From: Alligator mississippiensis
Lineage: Eukaryota > Chordata > Crocodylia > Alligatoridae
NCBI RefSeq assembly: GCF_030867095.1
Contig: NC_081828.1
Location: 209,132,978 to 209,196,977, forward strand
Reading direction: 5' to 3'
Length of the DNA: 64,000 bases
Position 1 is the stretch's first letter. Every line of letters begins with the position of its first letter. Both the position numbers and the translations under genes were made by a program. This document shows, piece by piece, positions 23,670 to 35,260 of this stretch. The notes below the pieces were generated by a model. It saw only the letters and a list, made by a program, of their open reading frames with translations, was not told the DNA's origin and did no database searches.

Positions 23670-24862
23670 TAGGGCTGTGTGAAACAGCACCATTCCATTT
23701 TGACTTGTTTCAACGTTTCAATGGAACAGCATTTCATTTCGAATTTTGTTTCGATTTGAAACCACTGTTCTTTTTTGTTTTGTTGAAACAGTTTTGCCGT
23801 TTTTCCCATAAGCTATAATGGGGAAGCTCAAAACAGCCTAACTTTATCATTTCTAGCCTGATTTAGATGAAACTTACAAGAATGGTAGTCCCTTCCGAGG
23901 ACACGAAGCCTGCCAAGTTTCAAGAAGATAGGTGTAGGGGTTTCTGGGAAACTGCACCTCAAAGTCTTCAAAACAAAAAACTCATGTCACATGTATGTGT
24001 TAAGCCACAGTGGGGTCAAAACTGCAGGTTGCTAGCCCCTGCTGAGGCCACGAAGCCTGCCAAGTTTCAAGGAGATAGGTGCAGGGGTTTGAGGGAAAAC
24101 TGCACCTCAAGCTGCAGACAAGCAAAACGTGTAACATGGGTGACACTGTGTGTGTTAAGACACAGCAGGGTGAAAGCTTCAGGCTTTCTAGCCCCTGCTG
24201 AGGCCACGAAGCCTGTCAGCTGTCAAGGAAATAGGTGCAGGGAGGTTCTGGGGCCCTGCACCCCTAGCTCCTGACAGTCAAAACTCGTGACATGGGTGCT
24301 TGTGCAACTGACTGTGTCTGTCTTGGGGCAGAGGGGGGTGAAAGCTGCAGGCCTGCTAGCTCCTGCTGCAGCCACGAAACCTGCCAGCTGTCAAGGAGAT
24401 AGGTACAGCAGGGTCTGGGTTTTGGGGCCCTGCACCTCTAGTTGCTGATAGGCAAAACTCGTGACATTGGTGGGTGACACTGTGCGTGTGTTAAGGTGCG
24501 CCCTCACTCAACTGACACCAAGGCAGAAAGCAGGGCAGTTCAAACAATGCTGCCTTTTATGCAGTTTTTCCATCCCTCCCCCAGAGCACTGGGATTGGAA
24601 GGGACCTCAGGAAAGGATGACAGTTACACAGTCAATAATGAGAGCACTCCTCCCCACCCCCTTCCCCCTCCCTCTCCTTACTTTAGTTTCTGCTTCCCTG
24701 CAGGCAAGCCCAGGCTGAGCGTCGAAACTCAAAACGGTTTGAAAATTTTGTTTTGAGGCTGTTTCGAAGCTCTCTGTTTCATTTTGATTTTGCTGTTTCA
24801 AGCTGGACATGAGTAAAAATAGCATCAAAACGAACCTGCCGGTGAAATTTCGCACAGCCCTA
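23670..24862. mobile_element. Non-autonomous hAT element with perfect 8-bp TSD
   Basis: The ends are TAGGGCTGTGTGAAA and, inverted, TAGGGCTGTGCGAAA. The flanks are the perfect direct repeat GTTTTCAT (23662-23669 and 24863-24870). An 8-bp duplication and TA-starting GGGCTG-type ends are typical of hAT transposons. There is no transposase; the open frames are short. The core holds about four tandem units (see separate entry). Near both ends the sequence is rich in GTTTCAA/GTTTCGA motifs. Confidence 0.9.
23909..24500. repeat. Tandem repeat of ~147-168-bp units inside the hAT element
   Basis: Units start at 23909, 24056, 24212 and 24380, each with CCTGCCAAG or CCTG(C/T)CAGCTG followed by TCAAG(A/G)A(G/A)ATAGGT. 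Each ends with a CTGCTG(A/C)(A/G)GCCACGAA block. The later units are more diverged. The repeat expanded the element internally. Confidence 0.85.
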
Positions 24863-24870
24863 GTTTTCAT

Positions 24871-26150
24871 GGAAGACACCTGTGTGTGATTTCTTTTATC
24901 AAGGAGAAGCTGCCGCACATCAGCTTCCACATGTTTCTTGATAGAATGGGACGGACCTTAATTCAATGGTAAGGAGGCCAAAACATTAGATCTTGTTCTG
25001 TGCAGCCTTTGTCCACCTTCACAGCTATTGAGATTCTAACATCTTCTTCTGTCTGCTCTGCTGTTGAGGACTTGTAAACCCATGGTTGGGGGCTAGACAG
25101 GCTTGTTATAGTGGCAACCTGTACTTGACGTGTTATAACACTGACAAAAGATACATGTGGCTTTCCAGTAGGGAAAACATTGCCATTTGCTGTCCCCACC
25201 ACATCCTGGTGGTGCTACTGCTTGGTCTACAACTGCTTATTCGTGGGAGTTCCCCCCTGCTTATTTCACAGCTAACCTTCCCTGGAGGTCATTCCACTAT
25301 CTGCTATCTGTGGATGTGCTGGGCAGCAGTACAGCTCTGCCACCAAAGAAATATAAATTAGATTCTTCACAGTATATTCCAGAGACAAGTTGAATGAATA
25401 AAATGGGATTTCTAATTTTTGTTAAGTACCATTGTATTATGGCATTAACTTTTAATGCTTTCAAAAACAGTCATAGTCAATGTTAAAAATATCACTATAC
25501 AAATAATTCATCCGTACCTGAAAGCTGATTTTCTGTTTCCTCTACATCATTCTGAATGCTTCTTTGCCAGCAGGGGGAGATGCAGAAAAAACTCACATTA
25601 ACAGTTGCTTCCTTTTCACCATTTGTTCTGAAAGACTGTGGCATCACAAAAACTGAATGAGGGGAAGGAGGGATGAAACAAGTTTACAGTGGTACCTGTA
25701 TTAAAAAATTCCTGTACCTTCAATCAGCAGGGGAACATGAAAAAAAGAAAAGAGTAACTTAATGCAAACTATTGTATATAATTTACTTTCACCTAGTATA
25801 AAGATAATTTCTTAAACTGGTGTAGAAAATCAAGTGCGTAGAGCAAGATAAAAGATTCCTTCTTAGATGCTTTCTTCATTATTCCTCAAAGGAAGAAATA
25901 GAAGGGTTATAATTTAGGGATAAAACACATCAGGTATATTATGGAAACATAATCTCTTAGCTATTGTTGCTTCACAAACCCTAGTTTCACTGCCTCTTTC
26001 TATAACTGCAGGATGTATCCCTCATCTTTCCTTCTCTTTACTATGCCAAAGCAGAGCAGATAGTTTTTCTGGGGTAGCATTAAATGGCTGGTATGGGTCT
26101 AGTGGCCATTGGCACATAGATGACAATACGGGTTTCCCTCAATTGATGCT
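24871..26150. other. Unassigned sequence
   Basis: No conserved exon. The part just after the hAT element may be old repeat DNA into which the element jumped. Nothing definite seen. Confidence 0.3.
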
Positions 26151-26850
26151 GTACATGCATTCCCGAAGAATGGCGCATAAATTGAATTCACATAAAGTGA
26201 ACCCACTTTACAATGTAACAAATAGGGATAGGATCCCCTGGTGGTGAGGGAGGGAGGCTGGGACTAGGGAAGGGGTGGGGGGAGGGGTGCCGCTCACAGA
26301 GCTGCACAAGGCAGCAAACCAGAGGGAACAGAGTGGCACTCACCCCAGCCCTGGCTGCAGCAGCCCTGGGAGTGGCTGGCACCTGCTGCCTGCAAACACT
26401 GGGCTTTCCCATGGTCTGCCTGTCCCCACTCACTTCTGCTCCTGGACTGCGCCATGCCCTGGTGCAGGCAACTAGTGTCAGCTGCTCCCAGAGCTGCTGC
26501 AGCACATGCTGGGGTGAGTGCCATATCCCATGCCACCTGGGGCTCTGCTTGTCTGCACTCACCCCAGCCCGTGCTGGAGCAGCCCCAGGAGCAGCCAACA
26601 CAAGCTGCCTGCATTGTGGCATGGTGCAGCCCAGGAGCTGGGGTGAGCCCAGGCACAGGGGGACAGGTGGAGCATGGTGCAGCCAGTGGCTCCAGTCTGC
26701 TGGCATTGTCCACTCTCGGGGCTGCTGCATCCAGGGTGGGGTGAGTGGGGCCACAGCCCTTTCCCTTCCCCCTGCAGACTTACCTGCTTGGGCAGGGGGG
26801 CATCTATGCTGATCGCATAAGAGTGAATTTACCTCACATATAACGAATTA
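26151..26850. repeat. GC-rich repeat block between AT-rich inverted-looking ends
   Basis: AT-rich ends with GCATAAATTGAATTCAC (left) and an inverted GTAAATTCACTCTTATGC (right) enclose a GC-rich core. The core repeats CAGCCC(T/A)GG and CTCACCCCAGCCC-type units at 26335, 26505 and 26560. This looks like a non-autonomous DNA element with an amplified core. The 150-190-codon open frames on both strands are low-complexity and rejected as genes. Confidence 0.5.
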
Positions 26851-27629
26851 TGGGTCTGATATCCTCCCATCTCTGTGTACATTTTTCTTTATCTTACCCA
26901 ACAGAGGATGACTTTTCCTTCTCAATTGTCTGACTGGGGGGGAGGGGGGATGGGCCTCATACTAACATATATAATTTTGAGATCTACATCTGAGAACACA
27001 ATCTATTGTTTCTCACACTATTCATGTTTTAAGACTGGCTGTTTTGTTGCATGCCTGTTATTGGCTGGAAAGGCTATTCATCCAATCAACCCAGAAAAAA
27101 AAAGATTAGATAGTTGGATAATCTACTGCTGGGATATTGGTGATTGGGATCATTTTTGGTAAAGGTACAAAAATAAGAACGCTTTATGTCTGAGACAAAA
27201 AAAAGCATGCTTCCATTGCAGTGACGTTCAAGATTCCATTTGGCCTTATAGATCTGTGGTTGATCCAACTGTTATAGGACATTAAACAGATGCAGTGGTA
27301 CACTTTCAGGGCATGCGTCTTTTCCAAGTATCTTGCTTATAGTCTGAGCAAACCTACATGGCCATATGCGCAGTTTTGGGATTGGGGATCAGATCCCAAT
27401 CTGTCCTACTTGCCAATATAGGAGGAGTGCTTGCTAGGCTCCCCCTGCACTGACAAGTCAACCATCAATTCATTGTCAGCTAAATGTGGGACCTCATTAG
27501 GGCTTGCTTTTAGGGAGTAAATAACTTGAGGGATATTCCATAAGAAAAACATAGCATAAACAGAAAAAGTATAGTCAGTGAAATGGCCAACATTAAATAG
27601 AAGCAAGATATTTTTGTCTGTTTTTATTT
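26851..27629. other. Unassigned sequence
   Basis: Nothing recognisable on either strand. Confidence 0.3.
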
Positions 27630-28285
27630 GTTGCTTACCATGAGCTGAATATGAGCCAACAGTGTTCCCTTATTGCAACAAAACCAGCAGCCTGCTAGGT
27701 TGTATTGATAAGAGTATCACTTGCAAATCAAGAGAAGCATTTTTTTTACTCTATTCAGCACGAATTAAGCCCCACCTGGAGTACAGTGTCCAGTTTTGGG
27801 CCCCACGCTTCAAGGATTTGGACAATTTGGAAAGAGTCCAGCACAGCAACAAACATGATTAGGGGCATGGGAGGCAAGCTTATGAGAAACGGCTGAAGGA
27901 AGTAAAGTTATTTAGTCTAGAGAAGAGAAGACTGAGGCAGGGATTTGATAATAGCCTTCAACTACCTGAAGGGAGATTACAGAGAGGTGGAGGTGGGTTT
28001 TTCTTTGTGACCATAAGGGACAGAACTGGGAGCGATGGTCTCAAGCTTCATCAGAGGAAATTTAGGTTGGAGATTAGGAGGAACTTTTTGACTATAAGGG
28101 TGGTCAAATATTAGAACAGGCTAACTAGCAAAATTATAGACTCTCCATCCCTGGACATTTTCAAAAGGAGGTTAGACAGACACTTGGCAGATGTGGTTTA
28201 GTCAGGGATGATGCTGCCTTGGGCAGGGACTTGGACTACATGATCTTATGGGGTTCCTTCCAGCCCTACTTTCCTATGATCGCTA
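27630..28285 (+). mobile_element. CR1 LINE 3' fragment
   Basis: This decodes in pieces to SREAFFLLYSARIKPHLEYS, VQFWAPRFKDLDNLERVQ, then the C-terminal region, then the 3' UTR with CTTCCAGCCCTA. It is an older subtype than the copy at 57.3 kb, with several frameshifts. The next element is inserted directly after its tail. Confidence 0.85.
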
Positions 28286-28628
28286 TGGCCACCTATACAC
28301 ATGACGGAACTCTGCTCTGTGTGCTAATTAGCATGTGTCAGAGCAGACTTGATTAACTGAGTCTGCTGTGCATCTGCTGCAGTGTGCAAATTAGCACACT
28401 CCAGGAGCCTCCGCATCACATGTATTCAGCCTCTCCACTTTTCAAAATGGTGGCTCAGGCGCTTTAACTAAAACTCGTTGAATGAGCTTTAGTTAAAGCA
28501 CCTCTGCCACCACGTTGAAGAGCAGGATGCTGAATACACACGATGCTGCAGGTGCTTTAATTAGAGCAGCTTTCAGAGCCACTCTAATTAAAGTACACCC
28601 CACCCCGGAGCACGTGTATAGATGCCCA
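28286..28628. mobile_element. Fold-back MITE, family F1 copy (3-bp TSD CTA)
   Basis: Terminal inverted repeats TGGCCACCTATACAC and TGGGCATCTATACAC are flanked by CTA on both sides (28283-28285, 28629-28631). The interior folds on itself: ATGTATTCAGC...AAAATGGTGGC...GCTTTAACTAAA pairs with TTTAGTTAAAGC...GCCACCA...GCTGAATACA around CTCGTTGAATGAG. A 3-bp duplication is the hallmark of PIF/Harbinger-type elements. Four further relatives lie in this window. Confidence 0.75.
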
Positions 28629-28954
28629 CTAATACTAAAATCTGATTCTGTGCAAATCAGTCCAAATATGAATTTTTTGGAATCAGGACCACATGCTATC
28701 TTTGAATATATTTGTAAAAGAATCATTACAGAACACAGACAGGGAAAGCTGCTTTTCTTTAGATTGAAAGATTCTTGATATAGTCTTCTGAGTTTAGGCC
28801 AATGATATCATAGAAACATGAAATACACCAAGGAAATTACTTAATGTATTCCTCTTTATGATATATCGCTCAAAGAAAAATTAAACAAAAGCCAAGCAAA
28901 CTTTCTAAGGTTTTTCAGTTCATTCTACATATAAATCTCAAGACTTTTTAACAG

Positions 28955-29835
28955 TGGGCACATCTATACATGCATCGATGCGCTTTAGTTGATGTATATT
29001 AAATCTAGTACCTCCAGGTGTTTATATATATGCTCCAGGGGGCGGGGAGAGGAGGGGCGAGCTTAAAGTGCCTGGAACATTTTGTGTATCAGCCTTCTCT
29101 TGCTGACAAACGGTGGCAGGAGTGCTTTAACAGAATATCATCAAACAAGCTTTCATTCAAGCACCCCCACTGCCATTTTGCAGTGTGGGGATGCTGGCAC
29201 ATGAGATGCTGGAGTCTGCTGGAGTGCAATAATTACCACAAGCCTGCTCTGACACGCTGTAATTATGTGCCCTTCATTGTGAAGTACTAGGAAAATGCGT
29301 ATTAGCTTGTCTTAATATGCATTAACTGAAAAGCAGAGTTTTTAGTGACATTTAATGCATGTTAACCTATTTTAATGTGCGTTACCTAAATAGCATGGGA
29401 CTTTTTTACACATGCAAACGTTGCAGCACTGGGCAGTTTTAAAAACACCCAGCGCTATGATACTTGCAGTTGTATAAGCGGCAAAATACTCACGAGCACT
29501 GAGAAAATGTCAGTGGCACACTTTTGAAGAAAAAACACAGAAGGTGCTTTAGTTCAAAATTGCACTGGCACCATTTTCTGCATGCTGATGTGCATTTTGC
29601 CACTTACACAACTGCACATAACGCCGCGCAGAATGCGTTAGCTCACGTGTAGAGCAGACTTGATAAATCTGTTCCAAAGCAGCGAAATTCCAGTGTGTCA
29701 CAGGACAAGGTGCATCACAGGACAGAAAGTATGTGTATATATATGCCCATTTTTTTTAGTGACACTTTAATGCACATTAAAATGGGCTAATGTGCATTAA
29801 AGCACACATGTAGATGGAACCATGTGTGTATAAAA
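28955..29835. repeat. Cluster of F1-type and TTAATGCA-rich fold-back repeats
   Basis: The left end GGGCACATCTATACATGC and the right end GCACACATGTAGATGG are inverted to each other. Inside are an F1 core (GGTGGCAGGAGTGCTTTAA...CATTCAAGCACCCCC at 29110-29165) and two inverted copies of TTAGTGACA(C)TTTAATGCA (about 29340 and 29757). This is probably nested MITEs; exact borders are unclear. Confidence 0.5.
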
Positions 29836-30539
29836 ACGCCTAACTGGGGTTGACATGTGAGTGAAAGAATGACAAGCTCAAGAAGTAGAATCCCCAGATC
29901 ACAATGGAGACACGTGTCAGATGAGTCCTTATCCCTGTGATACTTGAAATAAGGTAGAACAATAGGCAACTTAAATTATGGATTCCATAACAGCTGTTAC
30001 TCAGCTACTCTGCACAAAGAGAAAATTAAGAGATGACTTGATCACAGTCTATAAAAATAAGCAATCTGATAATAAAACAGTTTTTAGTCTAAAAGACAAA
30101 AGCATACCAAGATCCAATGACTGGAAGTTGAAGCTAGACCAGTTTAAACCAGAAAAAAGGACACGCGTTGTTTTCAACGGTAAAGGCAATTTTCTGTTAG
30201 AACAACTTATCAATGGTTACATTATAGCCTGCAAACTTTTAAATCAAGATAGGATTTGTTTGTCCTAAAAAGATAGTGTAGCTAAAAGAGGAATTAAAAA
30301 TCAAGGAATTCCTATGGTTTGTATTATGCAGGAGAGCAAACTGGATGGTCATAGAGGTCCCTTCTGGCCTTTTAATGTGCGACTCTGAAACAAACAAAAA
30401 CTGCTAATTATCACTTTCCCATATCTAATATCAATGCTTCTGAAATTCAGTTAAATTTTGAAACAGAACATTCACTAAGGATTTAATGCTACACCCCAGC
30501 AAAATCACTGGGTTTGTAAATACTTTCATGCCCCAGTTC
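29836..30539. other. Unassigned sequence
   Basis: A 96-codon open frame at 29978-30268 resembles the decayed C-terminus of a LINE-like host repeat (DDLITVYK, then FNGKGNFLLEQLI), but the match is too weak to name. The following GGTCATAGAGGTCCCTTCTGGCC at about 30347-30369 recalls a CR1 3' UTR, so an old CR1 3' end is possible here. Confidence 0.35.
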
Positions 30540-31222
30540 AGGGGTGTTCAGTCTCCAGCCTGCAGGCCAAACACAGCCCACAGAGCCATTGCATCCGGCC
30601 TGCGGGCTCCCCATAGAGTGGAAAATTTGGTGGGGGGAGGGAGCAGTGGCCATTAATACAGCTATCCCCACCCTGCCATATTCCCAAACTCCACACTGCT
30701 GATCACAGCCAAGCCATGCCCTCTCCTCCCCATCTAGAATGGGGCCGAGGCATGCCCCCTTCCCCTCTGGGGCCAGTTTGGGGGCAGGCCATGCCCCTTC
30801 CCCGACAAGGCCGAACCACACCTGCTTTCACCATAGAGCTGGGCTATCCCCCTCTTCCCCAGAGTTGGGTTTGAGCTAGGTCATGCCCCCTTTCCCCATA
30901 GGGCTGGACCATGCCCCCTCCTCCCACCCCCACCAAAGGGCTTTCTCCCATGGACCCAGGCCATGTCCCCTCTTCCCACAGGGTCAGACAGGGGCCAAGC
31001 CATGCCCCCTTTTTCCCCACACAAGCCAAGTCACACCCCAGAGGGTAACCTCTGGACCTGGTTTGCAGCTGGGCTGCCCCACACCCCACTCCTCATGGCC
31101 AGATGGTGTCCATCACACCTCCCCATGCCAGATTGGGACCACCAGCAGGATCTGGATCATGGATGGATGAAGCACTGCCTATCTGACTCGCCAGGGAAAA
31201 AGATTAAGCACCACTCTTCTGC
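30540..31222. mobile_element. hAT-like non-autonomous element, GC-rich
   Basis: The left end CAGGGGTGTTCAGTCTCCAG and the right end, inverted, CAGAAGAGTGGTGCTTAATC are similar. The next bases on the left (CCTGCAGGCCAAACACAGCCC) are of a kind common in vertebrate hAT MITEs. The core has repeated GCCATGCCCCCT(T/C) blocks. A perfect 8-bp duplication was not found, so the exact ends are uncertain. Confidence 0.55.
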
Positions 31223-31529
31223 ATGCTCTGGCTCTTCTGGCTCTCTACTCCACTCTTCTGCCCCACATGTACATTCACTATTTGAGAAATGTTGATGTCA
31301 GTTCATAATATTATAATTCCTCTCCCTTTTTACATGCTTTGAGCAATGTAATATTTAATAATATTGATATTTAAAGTATCATAAATGACAGTTGAGTTAG
31401 CATTCATACATATGACTCAGACTGTTCCCATCTCAAGGTACTGCTTCAGGCTTCAAACATCTTAGCATTGGTATATTTACTTAACACATTGAAGTTGTCT
31501 TTACAGCCATAGCAGATAAAGCTGTCTTT
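31223..31529. other. Unassigned AT-rich sequence
   Basis: Nothing recognisable. Confidence 0.3.
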
Positions 31530-31822
31530 TTTACACACACACACACATACATATAAAACAGTTGCTTTCCAAACTATATCTATACACATATAAACATATA
31601 TTTAATTACAGTTATGTAATATTACATTTGAGATATGTAATATATATATTATTTGGAAAACAACTGTTTTATATGTATATGTATATATGTGTGTGTGTAT
31701 TACATTTGAGATATATAATGTATATATATAATCTCAAATGTAATATTACATAAATATAAATAAATATATATGTGTGTATATATGTGTGTATATATAGATA
31801 TAGATTGGAAAACAACTGTTCT
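31530..31822. repeat. TA/CA microsatellite with repeated inverted segments
   Basis: An ACACACAC run at 31536 and several TATATA tracts alternate with three copies of AAACAGTTG(C/T)TTTCC-like sequence, two in inverted orientation. A palindrome TTACATTTGAGAT...ATCTCAAATGTAA lies at about 31700-31743. It should form strong cruciforms. Confidence 0.7.
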
Positions 31823-31854
31823 GTTCGTGGACTCTCCCTTCCTCTCATCTAGTC

Positions 31855-32098
31855 CAGTGATTCTGAACTAGGGTGTCATGGCATGATTCACAAGATAAAC
31901 ATGATTCACAAGATAAACCTAGAGATTTCAAACAGGAATCCATAGTGTTAAAAACATTCCGACCTGTTGTGGTCTGAGTTCTTTCAAACAGAAGAAAAAA
32001 TGCGGTATCATTTTTCCCTAGTCAAAAATATGAATGAAAACTAAGAGCTGGTATTTTCTAAATGGTGCCTTGAGTCTAAAAAAGGTTGAGAATCACTG
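31855..32098. mobile_element. hAT MITE (244 bp) with perfect 8-bp TSD
   Basis: The ends are CAGTGATTCTGAACTAGGG and, inverted, CAGTGATTCTCAACCTTTTT. The flanks are ATCTAGTC at 31847-31854 and again at 32099-32106. CAGTG-type ends with an 8-bp duplication are typical of the Charlie-like hAT group. No coding capacity. Confidence 0.93.
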
Positions 32099-32335
32099 AT
32101 CTAGTCCTTTAGACATTGGGAGGTATGGCTCAAGGCTTGGACAACACTATCCTGAAGAACTGTTGTCATAGCAAATGTTAGTATATGAAAAAATAATGCA
32201 TACTACTACATGCACAAGCATAATACATGCCACCGAGTTGAAGAGCATAGGCTGACCAAAGATATCCCATAACAAAAACAACTTATCCATAGCACAAGAG
32301 TGATGTGGGATCTAACAAGGAAACTAGGACTCATG

Positions 32336-33370
32336 TGTGACAGGCTAGCGTAGCCCAGGGGTTTTGAAAGGGTAAAAGATGATTGGAGAGCTTGGGATTT
32401 CCTTTCCTCACCATTCAGGCCCCAGAGACTCAACCTCCATGTCCCCTGATTGGTGCCTTGGGTTACCTGGATGGGGATAAAAGGGGCAGTGCAGCTGATT
32501 CAAGGGAGACCAGCGAGGGACCACAAGGAAGGAGTTTCAAAAAGCTAGCAAAGAGCTGGGCCAGTGGGGCGGGAGCAGTTGCCTCAGAAGAACCTGAAGG
32601 AGTGGGACCTGCAGGCAGCACTGGGGCCGTCAGCAGCGTGACATGCGGCCAGCAGGAGAGACTCCCCGCTGGGCTCCAGGATCCCCTACAAGAGGCTGTG
32701 GCCAGCAGGAGAGGCTCCCCAGCTCCAGCAAGGATCTGAGCAGTGACCTGAGAGGTTCCCAGCTCTGCTTCCAGCTCCTCCAAGAAGAGGCCAGGAAGCT
32801 TGACAGGAGGCCAAGGCTCTAGGAAGGTCAAGACATTAGAGCAGCACCAGCACTGGTGGCTGTGTAATAGAGTTTCTGTCTACCACATGGAAAATCTGAG
32901 TTCAAGTCCTGGCTGGGGTGACTGAATGACAAATAGAAACACTTGCTGCAGTGGAAAGAGGTACTCTTCTAGGTACCTAAGCCCTATAGTCCTTGTTATT
33001 TAACTTTTTGTATTTTGTGCCTTTTATATTTCACCAACCAGAATTGTTTGTTCTGCTGTTTGTGTTTTATATTTTATTAACCCCATCTTATGTCAACTGG
33101 ATGAATATGTCTACGATTGTAAGTGTCTAACCTTTGTTGAATCCTTTCCCCTCGGGGCATTGTAGTGTCCCCTATACCCCCTAGTTTATACTGGTTATGT
33201 TCCCAATACTATTCTCTCATTAAAAGGTATATGGTTAAGTCCCCATTGGTGGTCTGGCTCTGCTCTATAGGGGGAGGAGGGTCCCTACACCTCCCACAGC
33301 GCCTGTGCACCTGCTCTGATCCCTTCAGTTGGAGAGGGGGTACCTCTTGGAGTACTGCCTGGGTTACACA
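32336..33370 (+). mobile_element. Possible solitary LTR
   Basis: The segment starts TGTGACAGGC and ends GGGTTACACA. It has a TATA-like GGGATAAAAGG at about 32473 and an ATTAAA polyadenylation-like signal near 33219. The first part is GC-rich, as in many LTRs. No target duplication could be found and no internal retroviral genes are next to it, so this is tentative. The open frame at 32383-32739 inside it is not taken as a gene. Confidence 0.3.
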
Positions 33371-34929
33371 TTTTCCTTGCCATACTTAGGATGTTAGGAG
33401 GATATGTATTAGATGTAAAATAGAAAAGAAAAAAAAAGAAATTACAGGAACACACGCAGAAACAATATCACATTATGGAATGTATGAGAATAAATTGAAC
33501 CTAATGGGACCAATCCTACAACCATTACTCAGGTAAAATTCCACTTAAATTTTGTCTAAGCAAAGACTGTAGGACTGGGGCCAAAATAACCTAATTACAA
33601 TAATTTCTGATATTGACAGTGTTCCCCAATCCACAATATAAATGCATCTATTGAAATACTTAATAGGTATTTTCATCAAAATAAAAGGCAAACTTTAAGG
33701 ATTCCAATTTCCTTTGTATCACACTGTACGATGAAATAAGAAATCATTCCAGAATGATGTGGAATTTCACAATCTTTTAAATGGATAGAATAACAGGAAA
33801 TGGCTTTTATGATAAGTGCACATTAAAGCCACTGTTGCACAAAGTAACTTTCTGTGCTAATCATCTAATGTGTGCTGAATAAGTCAGAAAATTAGCTCAG
33901 CATCCAGGCCAAGGTTTGGTCCATTTTTTCCTAGCATTCTAAAAAATAGCATTAATAGTTACAGTAGTACTTTGCGTTCCTCAGATGTATAGTGCTAAAA
34001 GAGTGCAAAAATATTAATATTACGACCTATCACAGATTTTAAGGCTTCTGGATATCCCAGCTTTTGTAGGGTTTTTTTTTCCCTGGAGTATCACCCTTTA
34101 TTGATAAACCTAACTTTTTGAAAGAGTAATTTCCATTGCTCCATTACTATGAGACTGGACCCATGTGGTTGGCAACCTTGTTTCTTATGGGTTTAAATGA
34201 ATTTAGACCAGAGGTCAGCAACCTATGTCCTACAGGCTGGATGTGACCTGCAAAGTCAGATTTTAAGCAGCTTGCTAAGCAGGGTTTGCCTATACATCCT
34301 GCTGTTAGTGCAGGCTTCCACAAAACTTACTATCTAGTGGTGGACTATATAAGAACTGTCACCTCTAGGACTGAGCTGTATTAATTTGTTAATGAAAGGC
34401 TCCTGACTCCTGGTTAAGACCTACTTTAAAAAGATACCTTGCCCTTTTCAAAAGCAACACAACCAGTATTTGTGCTACCAAGATAGTAAGTTAGCAGGAA
34501 TACCGAGATTTCTTAAGTCGGTGTGAAAAAAACCCTAACTCTTAAAAACTTAAATCTATGTTGGTTAAATTACCTTCCTTCTCTCCCTTTTCCACACTCT
34601 CCTGGATTTTCTCTCTTTTGCTGTCCCTCTGGTCTCTATATTCACTTAGGCAGACAAGTTACCTTTACAACCAGTTTCTTTCTTTCCTTTTAGTTAACAC
34701 CATGCTTGTTCTATGTTTTTTCTTGCCAGTATTTAAAAGTTAATGCCTGGTCACTGGGTCTGCCATTGTCTCTGCAGGAGCCCTTCTTTTGCATGTAGAA
34801 AAGTTTTGATAATTCAGACAAATCCAGGTATACCTACTGCCTAACCAGATGTGTAGCTAACAATTTTGGTACCCTGGGCGGAGAGACAGTTGAGCACCAG
34901 AGACCTGGGGGAGGGGAGGGGAGGATTAA
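33371..34929. other. Unassigned sequence; possible hAT end at 34209
   Basis: AT-rich. CAGAGGTCAGCAACCTATG at 34209-34227 looks like one end of a hAT MITE, but the other end was not found. No gene. Confidence 0.35.
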
Positions 34930-35260
34930 ACAAAAATGACCACTGACAGACGTGGGAAAAAACTCCAAAACTGGCACTCTGCAGGAAGAGGAGCAGTGCC
35001 AATTTGACCCACTTTGCCCAACATCTGTATAGGTTGCGTGCTTCAACAGGGCTTTTTGGTGCTTTTATCTACTACCTGGTTGAATCTCCCCCTCCCCACT
35101 GAATCAGCTATTAGATAAAAGTACCAAAAAGCCCCACTGAAGTACATGATCTATACAGAACTTGAGCAAGCCAGATCAAACTGATGCAACTCCTCTTCCA
35201 GTAAAGTGCCGGTTTTGGGGGTGGGGGGTGGTTCTACATCTGTCAGCAGTCCTTTTTGTT
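34930..35260. repeat. Long fold-back element with ~155-bp arms
   Basis: Left-arm blocks ACTGACAGACGT, CAAAACTGGCACT, GGAAGAGGAG, TGTATAGGT, GGGCTTTTTGGTGCTTTTATCTA are met in reverse order and complement on the right: TAGATAAAAGTACCAAAAAGCCC, ATCTATACA, CTCCTCTTCC, AGTGCCGGTTTTG, ACATCTGTCAGCAGT. The hinge is a C-rich stretch near 35086-35100. No coding sequence. Confidence 0.8.

Noticed and set aside
23909-24500. Repeat array considered as CRISPR
   Set aside because: Units are about 150 bases and contiguous, without short identical repeats and spacers, and the DNA is vertebrate.
24593-24620. GGATTGGAAGGGACCTCAGG resembling a CR1 3' end
   Set aside because: Only some 25 bases match and no CR1 coding or tail sequence surrounds it; may be chance or a tiny scrap within the hAT element.
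26188-26812. Overlapping 159- to 188-codon open frames on both strands
   Set aside because: Composition-driven frames in a GC-rich tandem block.
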